Shown in pieces: positions 17,171 through 26,163 of a stretch of 64,000 nt of DNA. Numbering within the stretch: the first letter of the stretch is position 1; each line of letters starts with the position of its first letter. The DNA is from Paractinoplanes durhamensis. GTDB taxonomy: Bacteria; Actinomycetota; Actinomycetes; Mycobacteriales; Micromonosporaceae. A program made the translations under genes and the position numbers. The stretch spans positions 124,001-188,000 of the forward strand of contig NZ_BOML01000036.1 of NCBI RefSeq assembly GCF_016862175.1, read 5' to 3'. The notes beneath the pieces were generated by a model, which saw only the letters and a program-made list of their open reading frames with translations, had not been told where the DNA came from and did not search any database.

Positions 17171-17793
17171 CCATGTTGGATGAAAAATCCGTGCTTCGGT
17201 GGATTCTTATGGCACTAGGCATCCTCGCGCTCTTCGCCATCGCCGGGCTCACGATTCTGCGGTTTACCCCGGGGCGCGATGATGCGGGCGCCCTGCCCCC
17301 GCCCGAGCCCGCCTTCACCCTCCCCGGCGTCACCTCCGGGCCGCAGATCCCGGTCAGTCTCCGGCCCACCAGCGGGCCCGTCGTCGCCCCGGAAACGAGT
17401 GCCACCGGTGAGGCCGCCGGGGACGCGCAGCCCACCGCGACCCGCAGCAGCCGGCCCCCGGTCGCCACCACCCCGGCCCCGCCGCCCGGCGTCGCCGGCA
17501 CCTACCGGATCGTCGACTCCTATCCGGACGCCTTCATCGGCGAGGTCCTGCTCCGCAACGACACCGGCACCGAGCGGTCCTGGACGGTCCGGCTCAGCTA
17601 CCCCGGCGAGCTGGTCACCTCGTGGCTCGAGTCGCTCCCCCAGCCCACCCTCGTCACCCGCGGCACCACCTACACCTGGACCTCGTCGGTCCCGCTCGCC
17701 GCCGGATCCACCGGATCCCTCCGGTTTCACTTCAAGCTCTCCGGCTCGGCCGGACCGACCGGCTGCACGGTCAACGGGTCGGCCTGCAGCTGA
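17167..17793 (+). CDS. Membrane-anchored protein with CBM2-like domain
   Basis: 208 residues: one N-terminal transmembrane helix (WILMALGILALFAIAGLTIL), a Pro/Thr-rich linker of ~80 residues, and a ~95-residue beta domain (YRIVDSYPDAFIGEVLLRNDTG to CTVNGSACS) that resembles family-2 carbohydrate-binding modules in strand pattern (Trp residues WTVRL, SWLESL, TWTSS). It probably sits on the outer face of the membrane and binds polysaccharide. The 3' end overlaps the convergent alpha-galactosidase gene by 67 bp. Confidence 0.75.
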   Translation: MTMLDEKSVLRWILMALGILALFAIAGLTILRFTPGRDDAGALPPPEPAFTLPGVTSGPQIPVSLRPTSGPVVAPETSATGEAAGDAQPTATRSSRPPVATTPAPPPGVAGTYRIVDSYPDAFIGEVLLRNDTGTERSWTVRLSYPGELVTSWLESLPQPTLVTRGTTYTWTSSVPLAAGSTGSLRFHFKLSGSAGPTGCTVNGSACS

Positions 17794-19793
17794 ACGAGCG
17801 CGCTGACCGGGCCCTCGCCGGCCGGCAGCTCGACGGAAAGGCCGGCCGCCATCAGCGCGGCCCCCGAAACTCCCGAATAGGTCATCGCCGGATCCAATCC
17901 TCGCAGCCGGATGCGGACCGTGCGGTCCACGCCGGACACGCGCCACACCAGGAGAACGATCCGGCCGTCCCGCACGTATTGGGACGCGGACAGCGAACCC
18001 TGCGGCGGCAGCAAGCGGAACAGCGTCCCGTGCTGAACGATCGGGCTGATCTCCCGATAGCGCGCGACCATCTCGGCGGCGAGGTCCAGTTCGTCGGCCG
18101 TCCACCGGGTCAGGTCGCCGCCGAGGCCGAGCACGCCGGCCATCGCCACGTGGAAGCGGAACGGCAGCGGCACCCGGCGGCCGGTGATCGGGTTCGGGCT
18201 GTCGGTCACCCACGCGACCATCGTTCCCGGCGCGTACACCTGGGTGTATCCGTGCTGGATCGTCAGCCGGTCGACGGCGTCGGTGTTGTCGCTGGTCCAC
18301 ACCTGATCGGTGCGGGCGAGAATGCCGAGGTCGGCGCGGCCTCCGCCGCCGGCACAGGCTTCCACGCGTACGCCCGGATGCGCGGCCCGCAGCCGATCGA
18401 TGACCTGGTAGACGCCTTGCGCGTGACCGATCGACGACGCCGGCCGGGCCTGGGTGAAGGACCGGTTGAAGTCCCACTTGAGGAAGGCCAGCCCGGTCGC
18501 CAGGACGATCCGGTCGAGCTGCTCGAACGCCCAGTCGCGCACGTCGGCCCGGGTGAAGTCGAGGACCAGCTGGTTGCGGAGCTCGGTGGCGCGCACCCCG
18601 GGTCGATGCAGGGTCCACTCGGGGTGCGCGCGGTACAGGTCGCTGTCCGGGTTGACCATCTCCGGCTCGACCCACAGACCGAAGTCCATGCCGAGCGAAC
18701 GGATGTGGTCGGCGAGCGGGCGCAGGCCGGCCGGGAAGCGATGCGGGTTGGGGAACCAGTCGCCGAGGCCGGCCCGGTCGCTGGTGCGGGCGCCGAACCA
18801 GCCGTCGTCGACCACGAAGAGTTCGACGCCGAGCTTGGCGGCGCGCTCGGCGAGGGCCCGCTGCCCCTCGTCGGTGACGTCGAAGGAGGTGGCCTCCCAC
18901 GAGTTGTAGAGCACCGGCCGCACCTCGCCGGCGTGCCGCAGCACGTGTTTGCGCTGGTAGTCGTGCCAGGCCCGGCTGGCCGCGCCGAAGCCGCCGGCGG
19001 CGTACAGCGCGGCGAAGACCGGGCTCACCGCCTGCTCCCCCGGCAGGAGCCGGGTCACCGTGCGGTCGTCGCCGGCGGCGCCGAGAATCGAACATCTTCC
19101 GGCGGACGTACGGGACACGGTGATCCGCCACGACCCCGAGAAGGCGAGGGCCGCCGACCAGATCTCGCCGGTCTCCTCGGTGGCGGTGCCGTCGTCGAGC
19201 ATCACCCACGGGTTGGTGGCGTGGCTGGTGACGCCGCGCCGGCTGATCAGCGTGGTCTCGGCGACCGGCACCGGGACCCGGTGCAGGGTGCCCTCGCGGA
19301 CCCAGCCGCCGGTGACGTGGCTGAGCCAGTAGTCGGCCCGCGGCGGGACGCACCACACCGCGGCCGCATGATCCTGCAGCTCGATCTCACCGGCCGGGCC
19401 GGTGTGCCGGACCACCGACCAGCGCTCGATGACGTCGGTGTCGGCCCGCACCCGGTAGTGCAGGTCGACCTCGACGCCGCCGCTCATTCTGATGATCAGC
19501 TCGTCGCCGCGGATCTCGAAGCCCTCGACCGCCACCTCGCCGCCGAAGGACAGCGCCGCCGGGCCGAACATCGCGCCGCCGGCGACCGGGAAGTCCTCCG
19601 CCCCATCCCGCCATCCCTCGAACGTGTCCTGGTAGGGCGACTCCCACGCCGGTATCGCGGCTGCCTCGGCCACGGTGATCCGCGGCCCCCAGTGGATCGG
19701 CCGGACGTTGCGGTCCAGGCGTACCGCATAGGTGGTGTTCGCGGTGTGCAGGGCGATGGTGACGCCGTCCGCGGACGGTTCGATCAGTGACAA
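17727..19793 (-). CDS. Alpha-galactosidase (GH36)
   Basis: 688 residues without a signal peptide, so cytoplasmic. The GH36 catalytic nucleophile is Asp 441 in LKWDFNRS and the acid/base Asp 502 in SDNTDA; WEATSFDVTDEGQ and VDDGWFGAR form the substrate pocket. It hydrolyses alpha-1,6-galactosides such as melibiose or raffinose after import. The start is TTG at 19793 with GGAG 7 nt upstream; no other in-frame start exists. It lies downstream of the galactoside transporter, past a strong hairpin. Confidence 0.93.
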   Translation of the reverse strand: MSLIEPSADGVTIALHTANTTYAVRLDRNVRPIHWGPRITVAEAAAIPAWESPYQDTFEGWRDGAEDFPVAGGAMFGPAALSFGGEVAVEGFEIRGDELIIRMSGGVEVDLHYRVRADTDVIERWSVVRHTGPAGEIELQDHAAAVWCVPPRADYWLSHVTGGWVREGTLHRVPVPVAETTLISRRGVTSHATNPWVMLDDGTATEETGEIWSAALAFSGSWRITVSRTSAGRCSILGAAGDDRTVTRLLPGEQAVSPVFAALYAAGGFGAASRAWHDYQRKHVLRHAGEVRPVLYNSWEATSFDVTDEGQRALAERAAKLGVELFVVDDGWFGARTSDRAGLGDWFPNPHRFPAGLRPLADHIRSLGMDFGLWVEPEMVNPDSDLYRAHPEWTLHRPGVRATELRNQLVLDFTRADVRDWAFEQLDRIVLATGLAFLKWDFNRSFTQARPASSIGHAQGVYQVIDRLRAAHPGVRVEACAGGGGRADLGILARTDQVWTSDNTDAVDRLTIQHGYTQVYAPGTMVAWVTDSPNPITGRRVPLPFRFHVAMAGVLGLGGDLTRWTADELDLAAEMVARYREISPIVQHGTLFRLLPPQGSLSASQYVRDGRIVLLVWRVSGVDRTVRIRLRGLDPAMTYSGVSGAALMAAGLSVELPAGEGPVSALVQLQADPLTVQPVGPAEPESLK

Positions 19794-19813
19794 GGCGGAG
19801 CTCCACGTGAGAA

Positions 19814-19843
19814 GGGCCGGCCCGCAGGCGGGCGGGCCGGCCC
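19814..19843 (-). terminator. Hairpin between binding-protein gene and alpha-galactosidase
   Basis: GGGCCGGCCCGC (19814-19825) and its exact complement (19832-19843) form a 12-bp stem with a 6-nt loop just after the binding-protein stop. It probably attenuates read-through into the GH36 gene and stabilises the upstream mRNA. Confidence 0.7.
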
Positions 19844-19853
19844 GGCTTTCCGG

Positions 19854-21191
19854 TTATTCCTTGACCGGGATCGACTGCGACTTCAGCGTCGTGATCGTGC
19901 TGGCCTGCGCATCCTGCAGGGCCTTGAGCAGCGTCTCCTGGCCGGTGACGGCCTTCTTGAAGCCGTCCGACGCGTCGGTGTAGGTCTTGGTCATCGTCGG
20001 GCCCCAGGTGAAGTCGGCCTTCACCTGCGTCGAGGCCTCGGCGAAGACGTCGTAGATCGGCTGGTTGCCGTAGAACGCGACGCCCTCCTTCAGAGCCGGC
20101 AGCGACGCGCCCTCCTTGGTGGCCGGGTAGAGGTTGGCCTCCTTGTTGAGCAGGGTGAGCGCTTCGGTGGAGGTGTTCAGCCAGAGCGCGAACTTGGCCG
20201 CCTCGTACGGGTGCTTGGAGCTCTTGAAGACCGCGGTCGACGAGCCGCCCCAGTTACCGGCGGCCTTGTCACCGGCGGTCCACTGCGGCATCGGGGCGAC
20301 CGCCCACTTGCCGGACGTCTTCGGCGCGCCGCTGGAGATCGAGTTGGCGCCCCACACCGCGGAGACCCAGGTCCACGCGCTGCTGGAGTTGTAGGCGTTG
20401 TCCCACTCCGGGGTCCACGGCGGCACCGAGGAGACCAGCTTCTTGTCGAGCAGGCCCTGCCAGTAGTCGGCGACCTTCTTGGTGGCGTCGTCGGCCATGC
20501 TGACGGTCCAGTTGGTGCCGTCGTTGCCGAACCAGTGGCCACCGGCCTGCCAGACGAAGCCGGCGAACTGGTTGATGTCGCTCTGCGAGAAGTTGGTGAT
20601 GTAGCCGCCCGCGGCCTTCACCTTCTCCGCCGCCGTGGCGTACTCGGCCCAGGTGGTCGGGACCGGGATGTTGTTCTTCTCGAACAGGTCCTTGCGGTAG
20701 AACAGCGCCATCGGGCCCGCGTCCTGCGGAATGCCGTAGACGTGCCCCTCCTCACCGAAGGTGACCTGGTTCCAGGTCCAGTCGACGAACTTGTCCTTCG
20801 ACTGGCTCACGATGTCGCAGCCGCCGAGGTCGGCGAGGCCGTCCTGGACGCGGAAGCTGGGCAGCGCGTCGTACTCGATGTGGCCGAGGTCGGGAGCGTT
20901 GCCGGCCTTCAGCTGGTTGAAGAAGTTCGCGTAGGTGCCGCCGTTACCGTTCGGGCCGGTCTGCACCTTGACCTGGATGTCGGGGTTCGCCTTGTTCCAG
21001 ACGTCGACGACCTTCTCGATGTTCGGGATCCAGGTCGTGTAGGTCAGCGTGACCGGGCCGCTGGACGGGGCGCAGGAGGCTGCCGCGCCGGTGGTGCCGG
21101 TGGCCGAGTCGTCGCTGTTGCTCGAAGAACAGGCAGTTATCGATAGCGTCGACATGAGCAGGATCGCGATGGAGCGAGCGCGAAAGCGCAT
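19854..21191 (-). CDS. Sugar-binding lipoprotein of the galactoside transporter
   Basis: 445 residues. Start at the ATG at 21191 (MRFRARSIAILLMSTLS), with AGAGGA 5 nt upstream; a longer frame is not supported. Lipobox SITAC near residue 21. Family 1 solute-binding protein, aromatic-rich (FVWQAGGHWFGNDGTNW, AWTWVSAVW). Lying between transporter permeases and GH36/GH42 genes, it probably binds galacto-oligosaccharides. Confidence 0.9.
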   Translation of the reverse strand: MRFRARSIAILLMSTLSITACSSSNSDDSATGTTGAAASCAPSSGPVTLTYTTWIPNIEKVVDVWNKANPDIQVKVQTGPNGNGGTYANFFNQLKAGNAPDLGHIEYDALPSFRVQDGLADLGGCDIVSQSKDKFVDWTWNQVTFGEEGHVYGIPQDAGPMALFYRKDLFEKNNIPVPTTWAEYATAAEKVKAAGGYITNFSQSDINQFAGFVWQAGGHWFGNDGTNWTVSMADDATKKVADYWQGLLDKKLVSSVPPWTPEWDNAYNSSSAWTWVSAVWGANSISSGAPKTSGKWAVAPMPQWTAGDKAAGNWGGSSTAVFKSSKHPYEAAKFALWLNTSTEALTLLNKEANLYPATKEGASLPALKEGVAFYGNQPIYDVFAEASTQVKADFTWGPTMTKTYTDASDGFKKAVTGQETLLKALQDAQASTITTLKSQSIPVKE

Positions 21192-21231
21192 GTTTCCTCT
21201 TTTCCTGATTTCAATTCCGGGAGGGGAGTTG

Positions 21232-22071
21232 TTACTTGATCGATCCGGCACCGAGGCCGCTGCGCCAGAAGCGCTGCAGTGAAAGAAATGCGATGACCAT
21301 CGGGGCGAGCGAGACGAACGCCCCGACAAGAACCAGGGCGCGCAGCTCCGGATGCTGGTTGACCTGGGTGTTCCATGAATAAAGTCCGAGGGTTACCGGG
21401 AACAGCCGCTCATTGCCGAGCATGATCAGCGGCAGCATGAAGTTGTTCCAGACCGCGACGAAATGGAAGAGGAAGATCGTCACGAAGGCCGGCGCCATGA
21501 GGCGTACGGAAAGGGTGAAGAACGTCCGCACCTCGCTGGACCCGTCGATCCGGGCCGCCTCCATCAGCTCGTCCGGAACGCTGGCCGCGGCGTAGATCCG
21601 GCCGAGGTAGACCCCGAACGGGTTGACCAGGCTGGGCAGGAAGACCGCCCAGAACGTGTTGGCCAGGGATACCTTGCTGAACATCAGGAACAGCGGCAGG
21701 GCCAGCGCGGTGGCCGGCACCAGGACGCCGCCGAGCACGATGTTGAAGAGCAGCTCCCGGCCGCGGAACACGTACTTGGCCAGGGCGTAGCCGCACATGC
21801 CGGCCAGCAGGGTGCCGATCGCCGCCGCGCCGACCGTGTAGGCGATCGAGTTCGCCATCCAGCGCAGGAAGATCCCGTCGTTGTAGCGGAACAGGTCGCT
21901 GAGGTTCTCGCCGAGCGCGAAGTTGTCCGGCAGGAGCGCGTGCCCCTCGGTGACCTGGCCGTCCTTCTTGCCCGAGGCGATGAACAGCCACCACAGCGGG
22001 GTCAGGAAGTAGAGCGTGAAGACGGCCATCACCAGCATGGCGGCGTACTTCGGCAGCTTGAAGGCAGCCAT
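21232..22071 (-). CDS. Carbohydrate ABC transporter permease (MalG family)
   Basis: 279 residues from the ATG at 22071, which overlaps the upstream permease stop (TGATG). Six predicted helices; EAA loop MEAARIDGSSEVRTFFTLSV; C-terminus GLGAGSIK. It is part of the galactoside importer. The ATPase is not encoded here. Confidence 0.9.
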   Translation of the reverse strand: MAAFKLPKYAAMLVMAVFTLYFLTPLWWLFIASGKKDGQVTEGHALLPDNFALGENLSDLFRYNDGIFLRWMANSIAYTVGAAAIGTLLAGMCGYALAKYVFRGRELLFNIVLGGVLVPATALALPLFLMFSKVSLANTFWAVFLPSLVNPFGVYLGRIYAAASVPDELMEAARIDGSSEVRTFFTLSVRLMAPAFVTIFLFHFVAVWNNFMLPLIMLGNERLFPVTLGLYSWNTQVNQHPELRALVLVGAFVSLAPMVIAFLSLQRFWRSGLGAGSIK

Positions 22072-22937
22072 CACTGCACTCCCTTGCGCTGGGTGAACTT
22101 GAGGAACGTGAACGAGAGGATGAAGGTGGCCAGCGCCAGGACCACCGAGAACGCCGCGGCCAGGTGGAAGTTCGGGATGCTCGACGCGTTCAGCACGGTC
22201 AGGTTCGGGGTGTACGTGCTGGACACCGCCGAACTGAAGCTCTTGAACACCTGCGGCTCGGCCAGCAGCTGGAGCGTGCCGATGATGGAGAAGACCGTGG
22301 TCAGCACGATCGCCGGCAGCACCATCGGGATCTTGATCGACCAGGCGGTCCGGAAGGCGCCGGCACCGTCGATCTTCGCGGCCTCGTAGATCTCGGTCGG
22401 CACCGCGAGCAGCGCCGAATAGATGATCAGCATGTTGTAGCCGACATAGATCCAGGTCACGACGTTCGCCATGGCCCAGAGCACGAGGGTCGGCGAGAGC
22501 AGGTCGGCGGTCGCGGTCACCGCGGTGAACGGCGACAGGTTCGGCGAGTAGAGGTAGCCCCACATGATCGCCGCGACCACCCCCGGCACCGCGTACGGCA
22601 GGAAGAACGCCAGCCGGAAGAACCGCCGCCCCTTCACCAGCCCGGAGTCGAGCAGCAGCGCGAAGACCAGCGCCAGGCCGAGCATCACCGGCACCTGCAC
22701 GACGCCGAACAGCAGCACCCGCTCGATCGACTGCCAGAACGGCGCGTCGCTGAAGACCTGCCGGTACTGGACCAGACCGCCGAAGACCTCGGTGGCCGGG
22801 CCGAAGGTGCCCTTGCGCTCGACGGTGTAGAGCGACTGCACCACCGCGTAGATGATCGGGACCAGATAGAAGAGCGCGAACAGCACGCCGAACGGCGTGA
22901 CGAAGAACAGAACCGCGCTGAAATGCCGCTTGGTCAC
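22071..22937 (-). CDS. Sugar ABC transporter permease (MalF family)
   Basis: 288 residues; the GTG start overlaps the GH42 stop (GTGA, 4 nt). Six predicted helices, EAA loop YEAAKIDGAGAFRTAWSIKI. Coupled translation with GH42 and the MalG partner makes one operon. It transports the oligosaccharide delivered by the downstream-encoded binding protein. Confidence 0.9.
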   Translation of the reverse strand: MTKRHFSAVLFFVTPFGVLFALFYLVPIIYAVVQSLYTVERKGTFGPATEVFGGLVQYRQVFSDAPFWQSIERVLLFGVVQVPVMLGLALVFALLLDSGLVKGRRFFRLAFFLPYAVPGVVAAIMWGYLYSPNLSPFTAVTATADLLSPTLVLWAMANVVTWIYVGYNMLIIYSALLAVPTEIYEAAKIDGAGAFRTAWSIKIPMVLPAIVLTTVFSIIGTLQLLAEPQVFKSFSSAVSSTYTPNLTVLNASSIPNFHLAAAFSVVLALATFILSFTFLKFTQRKGVQ

Positions 22938-24910
22938 GGCCGGGCCTCCTCACGGACGACGCGTACGCCACCGGGCGGCACCCGGAGACGGCCACGAACG
23001 TTCTCGCCACTGATCAGGTCGCACCCGGCGACCGCGTACTCGATCTCGCGCGTCCCGTGATTGATCACGAAGACGTACGTCTGTGTCTCGCTCCGGCGCC
23101 GCACGACCTCGACGGACCCGTCGTTCTCCGGCCCGCCGGGGTTCACGCCGGCGCCCTGGCTCGCCGCGCGCAGCACGTCGCGCATCGCGGCCCGGTCCAG
23201 CGCGGTCGCGACATACCAGGCGCTGCCGTCACCGGCCTGGTTACGGGTGATCGCCGGCACCCCGGGCAACGGGCCGTCGACGTAACGGGCTTTGCACTCG
23301 GCCGTCGTCGTGCGCAGCCGCTCGGCCCACAGGCCCGACTCGCCGCCGTTGTCGAGGGTCAGCGTGGTGTCCGGGCTCAACGGCGCGAACTCCTCGGCGC
23401 TCACCCCCAGCAGCTCGCGGAACGCGCCCGGGTAACCGCCGAGCCGGATCCGGTCGTCGGCGTCGGCGATCCCGCTGAAGAAGGTGACCAGCACGTGCCC
23501 GCCGTTCTCGACGAACTCGGTGATCGCCTTGGCCTGCTCGTCGGTGACCAGGTAGAGGCAGGGCACCACGACGAAGCGATACCTGCCGAGGTCACCGTCC
23601 GGGCTGATCACGTCGGCGGTCACGCCCAGTTCGCGCAGTCCCAGGTGCACCGAGTGCACCTGGTCGAGGTAGCTCACCGCCGACGACGGCCGGCCCTCCT
23701 GCTCGGCCGCCCACCACGACTCCCAGCTGAACAGCACCGCCGTGTCCGCCTGCACCTCGCTGCCGGCGATCTCGGCCAGCCGGCGCAGGGTGAAGGACAG
23801 GTCGAGGACCTCGCGCCACTGCTCGGTCTCGGTGCCGGCGTGCGGCAGCAGCGCCGAGTGGAACTTCTCGCTGCCCTGCTGGGAGGCCCGCCACTGGAAG
23901 AAGCAGATCGAGTCGGCGCCGCGGGCCACGTGGGTGAGGGTGTTGCGAAGCATCTCGCCTTTGGCTTTGACCAGGTTGACCGGCTGCCAGTTGACCGCGC
24001 CGGTGGACTGCTCCATCAGCATCCACGGCTTCCCGCCGGCCAGGCCGCGGGTCAGGTCGGCGGCGAAGCTGAGCTCCGCGGCCGGGTGCCCGAGCCGGTG
24101 GTCCAGGTAGTGGTCGTTGGCGATGACGTCCATCAGCGGCGCCCAGCGCCAGTAGTCCATGTTGCGGATGTGCGCGGTGACCATGAAGTTCGTGGTGATC
24201 GGCACCTTGCTCTGCTTACGGATACGCGCGGCTTCGGCCTCGTAGTAACCGAGCAGCTCGTCCGAGGAGAACCGCTGGAAATCGAGCATCTGGGCCGGAT
24301 TGCGGAGCGACAGCGCGGCCCGCGGCGGGAGCACCTCGTCGAAGGCGCCGTACCGCTGGCTCCAGAACGAGGTGCCCCATGCTTGATTGAGGCTCTCAAT
24401 CGTCTGGTAACGGTCGGTGAGCCACTCACGGAAACGCTCCGCGCTGGCGTCGCAGTAGCAGAGCGCGTTGTGACAGCCGAGCTCGTTCGACACGTGCCAG
24501 AGAGCGATCGCCGGGTGCTGCCCGTAGCGCTCGGCGACCTGCTCGACCAGGGCGAGGGCGCGCTCGCGGAAGACCGGCGAGCTCGGGCACCAGGCCTGCC
24601 GGCCGCCCGGGTAGCGCCGGGTGCCGTCGGCCGCCATCGGCAGGATCTCCGGGTGGCGGCTGGCCAGCCACGGCGGCGGGGACGCGGTCGCGGTGCCCAG
24701 ATTGATCCGGATGCCGTTCTGGTGCAGCAGTTCGACGATCCGGTCGAGCTGCTTGAAGTCGTACTCACCTTCGCGCGGCTCGAGGTCCGACCAGCCGAAG
24801 ATGTTGATCGCCACCAGGCCGATACCGGCGGCCCGCATCAACGCGACGTCCTCGGCCCAGACCTCGGCCGGCCACTGCTCCGGGTTGTAATCGCAGCCCA
24901 GGGTGATCAC
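22934..24910 (-). CDS. Beta-galactosidase (GH42)
   Basis: 658 residues, cytoplasmic. I chose the GTG at 24910 (ITLGCDYNPEQWP), with GGAGAG 7 nt upstream; the longer frame crosses the operator. The acid/base is Glu 143 in HVSNELG and the nucleophile Glu 300 in WMLMEQSTG. The Cys cluster near residues 108-153 (AWCPSS, GCHNALCYC) is the GH42 zinc site pattern. C-terminal domain carries FFSG and RRRSETQTYVFVINH. It removes beta-galactosyl units from imported oligosaccharides. Confidence 0.94.
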   Translation of the reverse strand: MITLGCDYNPEQWPAEVWAEDVALMRAAGIGLVAINIFGWSDLEPREGEYDFKQLDRIVELLHQNGIRINLGTATASPPPWLASRHPEILPMAADGTRRYPGGRQAWCPSSPVFRERALALVEQVAERYGQHPAIALWHVSNELGCHNALCYCDASAERFREWLTDRYQTIESLNQAWGTSFWSQRYGAFDEVLPPRAALSLRNPAQMLDFQRFSSDELLGYYEAEAARIRKQSKVPITTNFMVTAHIRNMDYWRWAPLMDVIANDHYLDHRLGHPAAELSFAADLTRGLAGGKPWMLMEQSTGAVNWQPVNLVKAKGEMLRNTLTHVARGADSICFFQWRASQQGSEKFHSALLPHAGTETEQWREVLDLSFTLRRLAEIAGSEVQADTAVLFSWESWWAAEQEGRPSSAVSYLDQVHSVHLGLRELGVTADVISPDGDLGRYRFVVVPCLYLVTDEQAKAITEFVENGGHVLVTFFSGIADADDRIRLGGYPGAFRELLGVSAEEFAPLSPDTTLTLDNGGESGLWAERLRTTTAECKARYVDGPLPGVPAITRNQAGDGSAWYVATALDRAAMRDVLRAASQGAGVNPGGPENDGSVEVVRRRSETQTYVFVINHGTREIEYAVAGCDLISGENVRGRLRVPPGGVRVVREEARP

Positions 24911-24928
24911 GGGCGTCTCTCCTTTACC

Positions 24929-24942
24929 TGTGCACGTGCACA
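24929..24942. promoter_or_regulatory. LacI-type operator 1
   Basis: TGTGCACGTGCACA, a perfect 14-bp palindrome, lies 18 bp upstream of the GH42 start. The central CpG and dyad are typical for LacI/GalR sites. Confidence 0.75.
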
Positions 24943-24973
24943 CATTTCCGGGGGGAAAAATCCGCAGGTCAGA

Positions 24974-24991
24974 TGTGTGAACGTGCACACA
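24974..24991. promoter_or_regulatory. LacI-type operator 2
   Basis: TGTGTGAACGTGCACACA is an 18-bp palindrome with one mismatched base pair and shares the ACGTGCACA core with operator 1. The centre-to-centre distance is ~47 bp, between the GH42 and lacI-type starts, suited to co-repression by one regulator. Confidence 0.75.
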
Positions 24992-25041
24992 CTAGGATTG
25001 CCGCTGATCAGCGTCAAGACCGAAAAAGATAAAGTCAGGAG

Positions 25042-26073
25042 GTGAGTTCGACAGGAGCGCCGAACAAGCCCGGCAAAAGGGCCACCGTGCACGACATCGC
25101 CGCCGCAGCGGGGGTTTCCCGCGGCACGGTGAGCCGTGTCCTCAACGGGGGCTACGTGTCGGCGACCGCGCGCGCCGCCATCGAACGCGCCATCCGCGAG
25201 GTCGGCTACGTGCCCAACACGGCCGCCCGAAATCTGGTGATGCAGCGCTCCCAGGCGATCGGTTTCATCGTCCTGGAGCCACACTCACTCTTCCTGGAAG
25301 ACCCCAACATCGGCGGCATCATGCTGGGCGCCAACGCGACCCTGTCCGCCGCCGACTACCAGATGGTCAACCTGGTGGTCGACTCCGAACGCGACACGGC
25401 CCGCATCACGAGATACCTGAACGGCGGCTTCGTGGACGGCGCGATCATCGTCTCCGCCCGCAGCCACGACCCGATCATCCAGGTGGTCGGCGGCCTGGCC
25501 CTGCCGTCGGCCTTCGTCGGCCACCCGCGCGACCTGCACCCCGAGATCCCCTACGTCGGCATCGACAACCTGACGTCGGCCGAGGAGATCACCCGCCGCC
25601 TGGTCGCCACCGGCCGCCGCCGGATCGGCATGATCGCCGCCGCGGTGGACCGGGACTCCGGCGCCGACCGCCTGACCGGCTTCCGCCAGGCCCTGGGCCC
25701 ACTCTTCGACGACACCTTGATCGCCGAGGTCCCCCTGTACGACTTCGCCTGCGGCGCCAAGGGCATGCGCACCCTCCTGGAGCGAGAGCCGAACATCGAC
25801 GGCGTCTTCGCCGCCTCGGACGCGGTGGCCGCGGGCGCCATCGAGGCGCTGCGGGAGGCCGGCCGCAACGTCCCGGCCGACGTGGGCGTGGTCGGCTTCG
25901 ACGACAGCTCCTGGGCCACGAGAACCCGCCCCAACCTGTCAACGGTCCACCAGCCGGCCGACGACATCGGAGCACAGGCCGCCGACATGGTCCTGCGCCA
26001 ACTGAGAGGCGAACAGATCTCCCAGCGAGGCGTCCTGCTCCCGTCCCCCATCGTCTGGCGAGCCTCCGCCTGA
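25042..26073 (+). CDS. LacI-family transcriptional regulator
   Basis: 343 residues. The N-terminal HTH TVHDIAAAAGVSRGTVSRVLNGG (about 12-34) and hinge NTAARNLVMQ are followed by a periplasmic-binding-like sensor (residues ~70-340). TAAAGT lies 6 nt upstream of the GTG, so the mRNA is likely leaderless; the AGGAG directly before the GTG is too close to serve. Divergent from the GH42-transporter operon with two palindromes in between; probably represses both directions until a galactoside binds. Confidence 0.94.
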   Translation: MSSTGAPNKPGKRATVHDIAAAAGVSRGTVSRVLNGGYVSATARAAIERAIREVGYVPNTAARNLVMQRSQAIGFIVLEPHSLFLEDPNIGGIMLGANATLSAADYQMVNLVVDSERDTARITRYLNGGFVDGAIIVSARSHDPIIQVVGGLALPSAFVGHPRDLHPEIPYVGIDNLTSAEEITRRLVATGRRRIGMIAAAVDRDSGADRLTGFRQALGPLFDDTLIAEVPLYDFACGAKGMRTLLEREPNIDGVFAASDAVAAGAIEALREAGRNVPADVGVVGFDDSSWATRTRPNLSTVHQPADDIGAQAADMVLRQLRGEQISQRGVLLPSPIVWRASA

Positions 26074-26090
26074 CCCAGCGCCCAGCGGGG

Positions 26091-26162
26091 CCCAGCGCTC
26101 AGCCGGGGCCCAGCGCTCAGCCGGGGCCCAGCGCTCAGCCGGGGCCCAGCGCTCAGCCGGGG
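26091..26162. repeat. Four perfect 18-bp tandem repeats
   Basis: Unit CCCAGCGCTCAGCCGGGG, four head-to-tail copies preceded by a degenerate copy at ~26074-26090. They fill the gap between the convergent lacI-type and RibD-like genes, each unit can fold (CCC/GGG around AGCGCT), and the array may act as a transcription end or be length-variable. Confidence 0.9.
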
Positions 26163-26163
26163 C

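Noticed and set aside
26091..26162. CRISPR-like array
   Set aside because: Repeats are directly adjacent without spacers and no cas genes are present.
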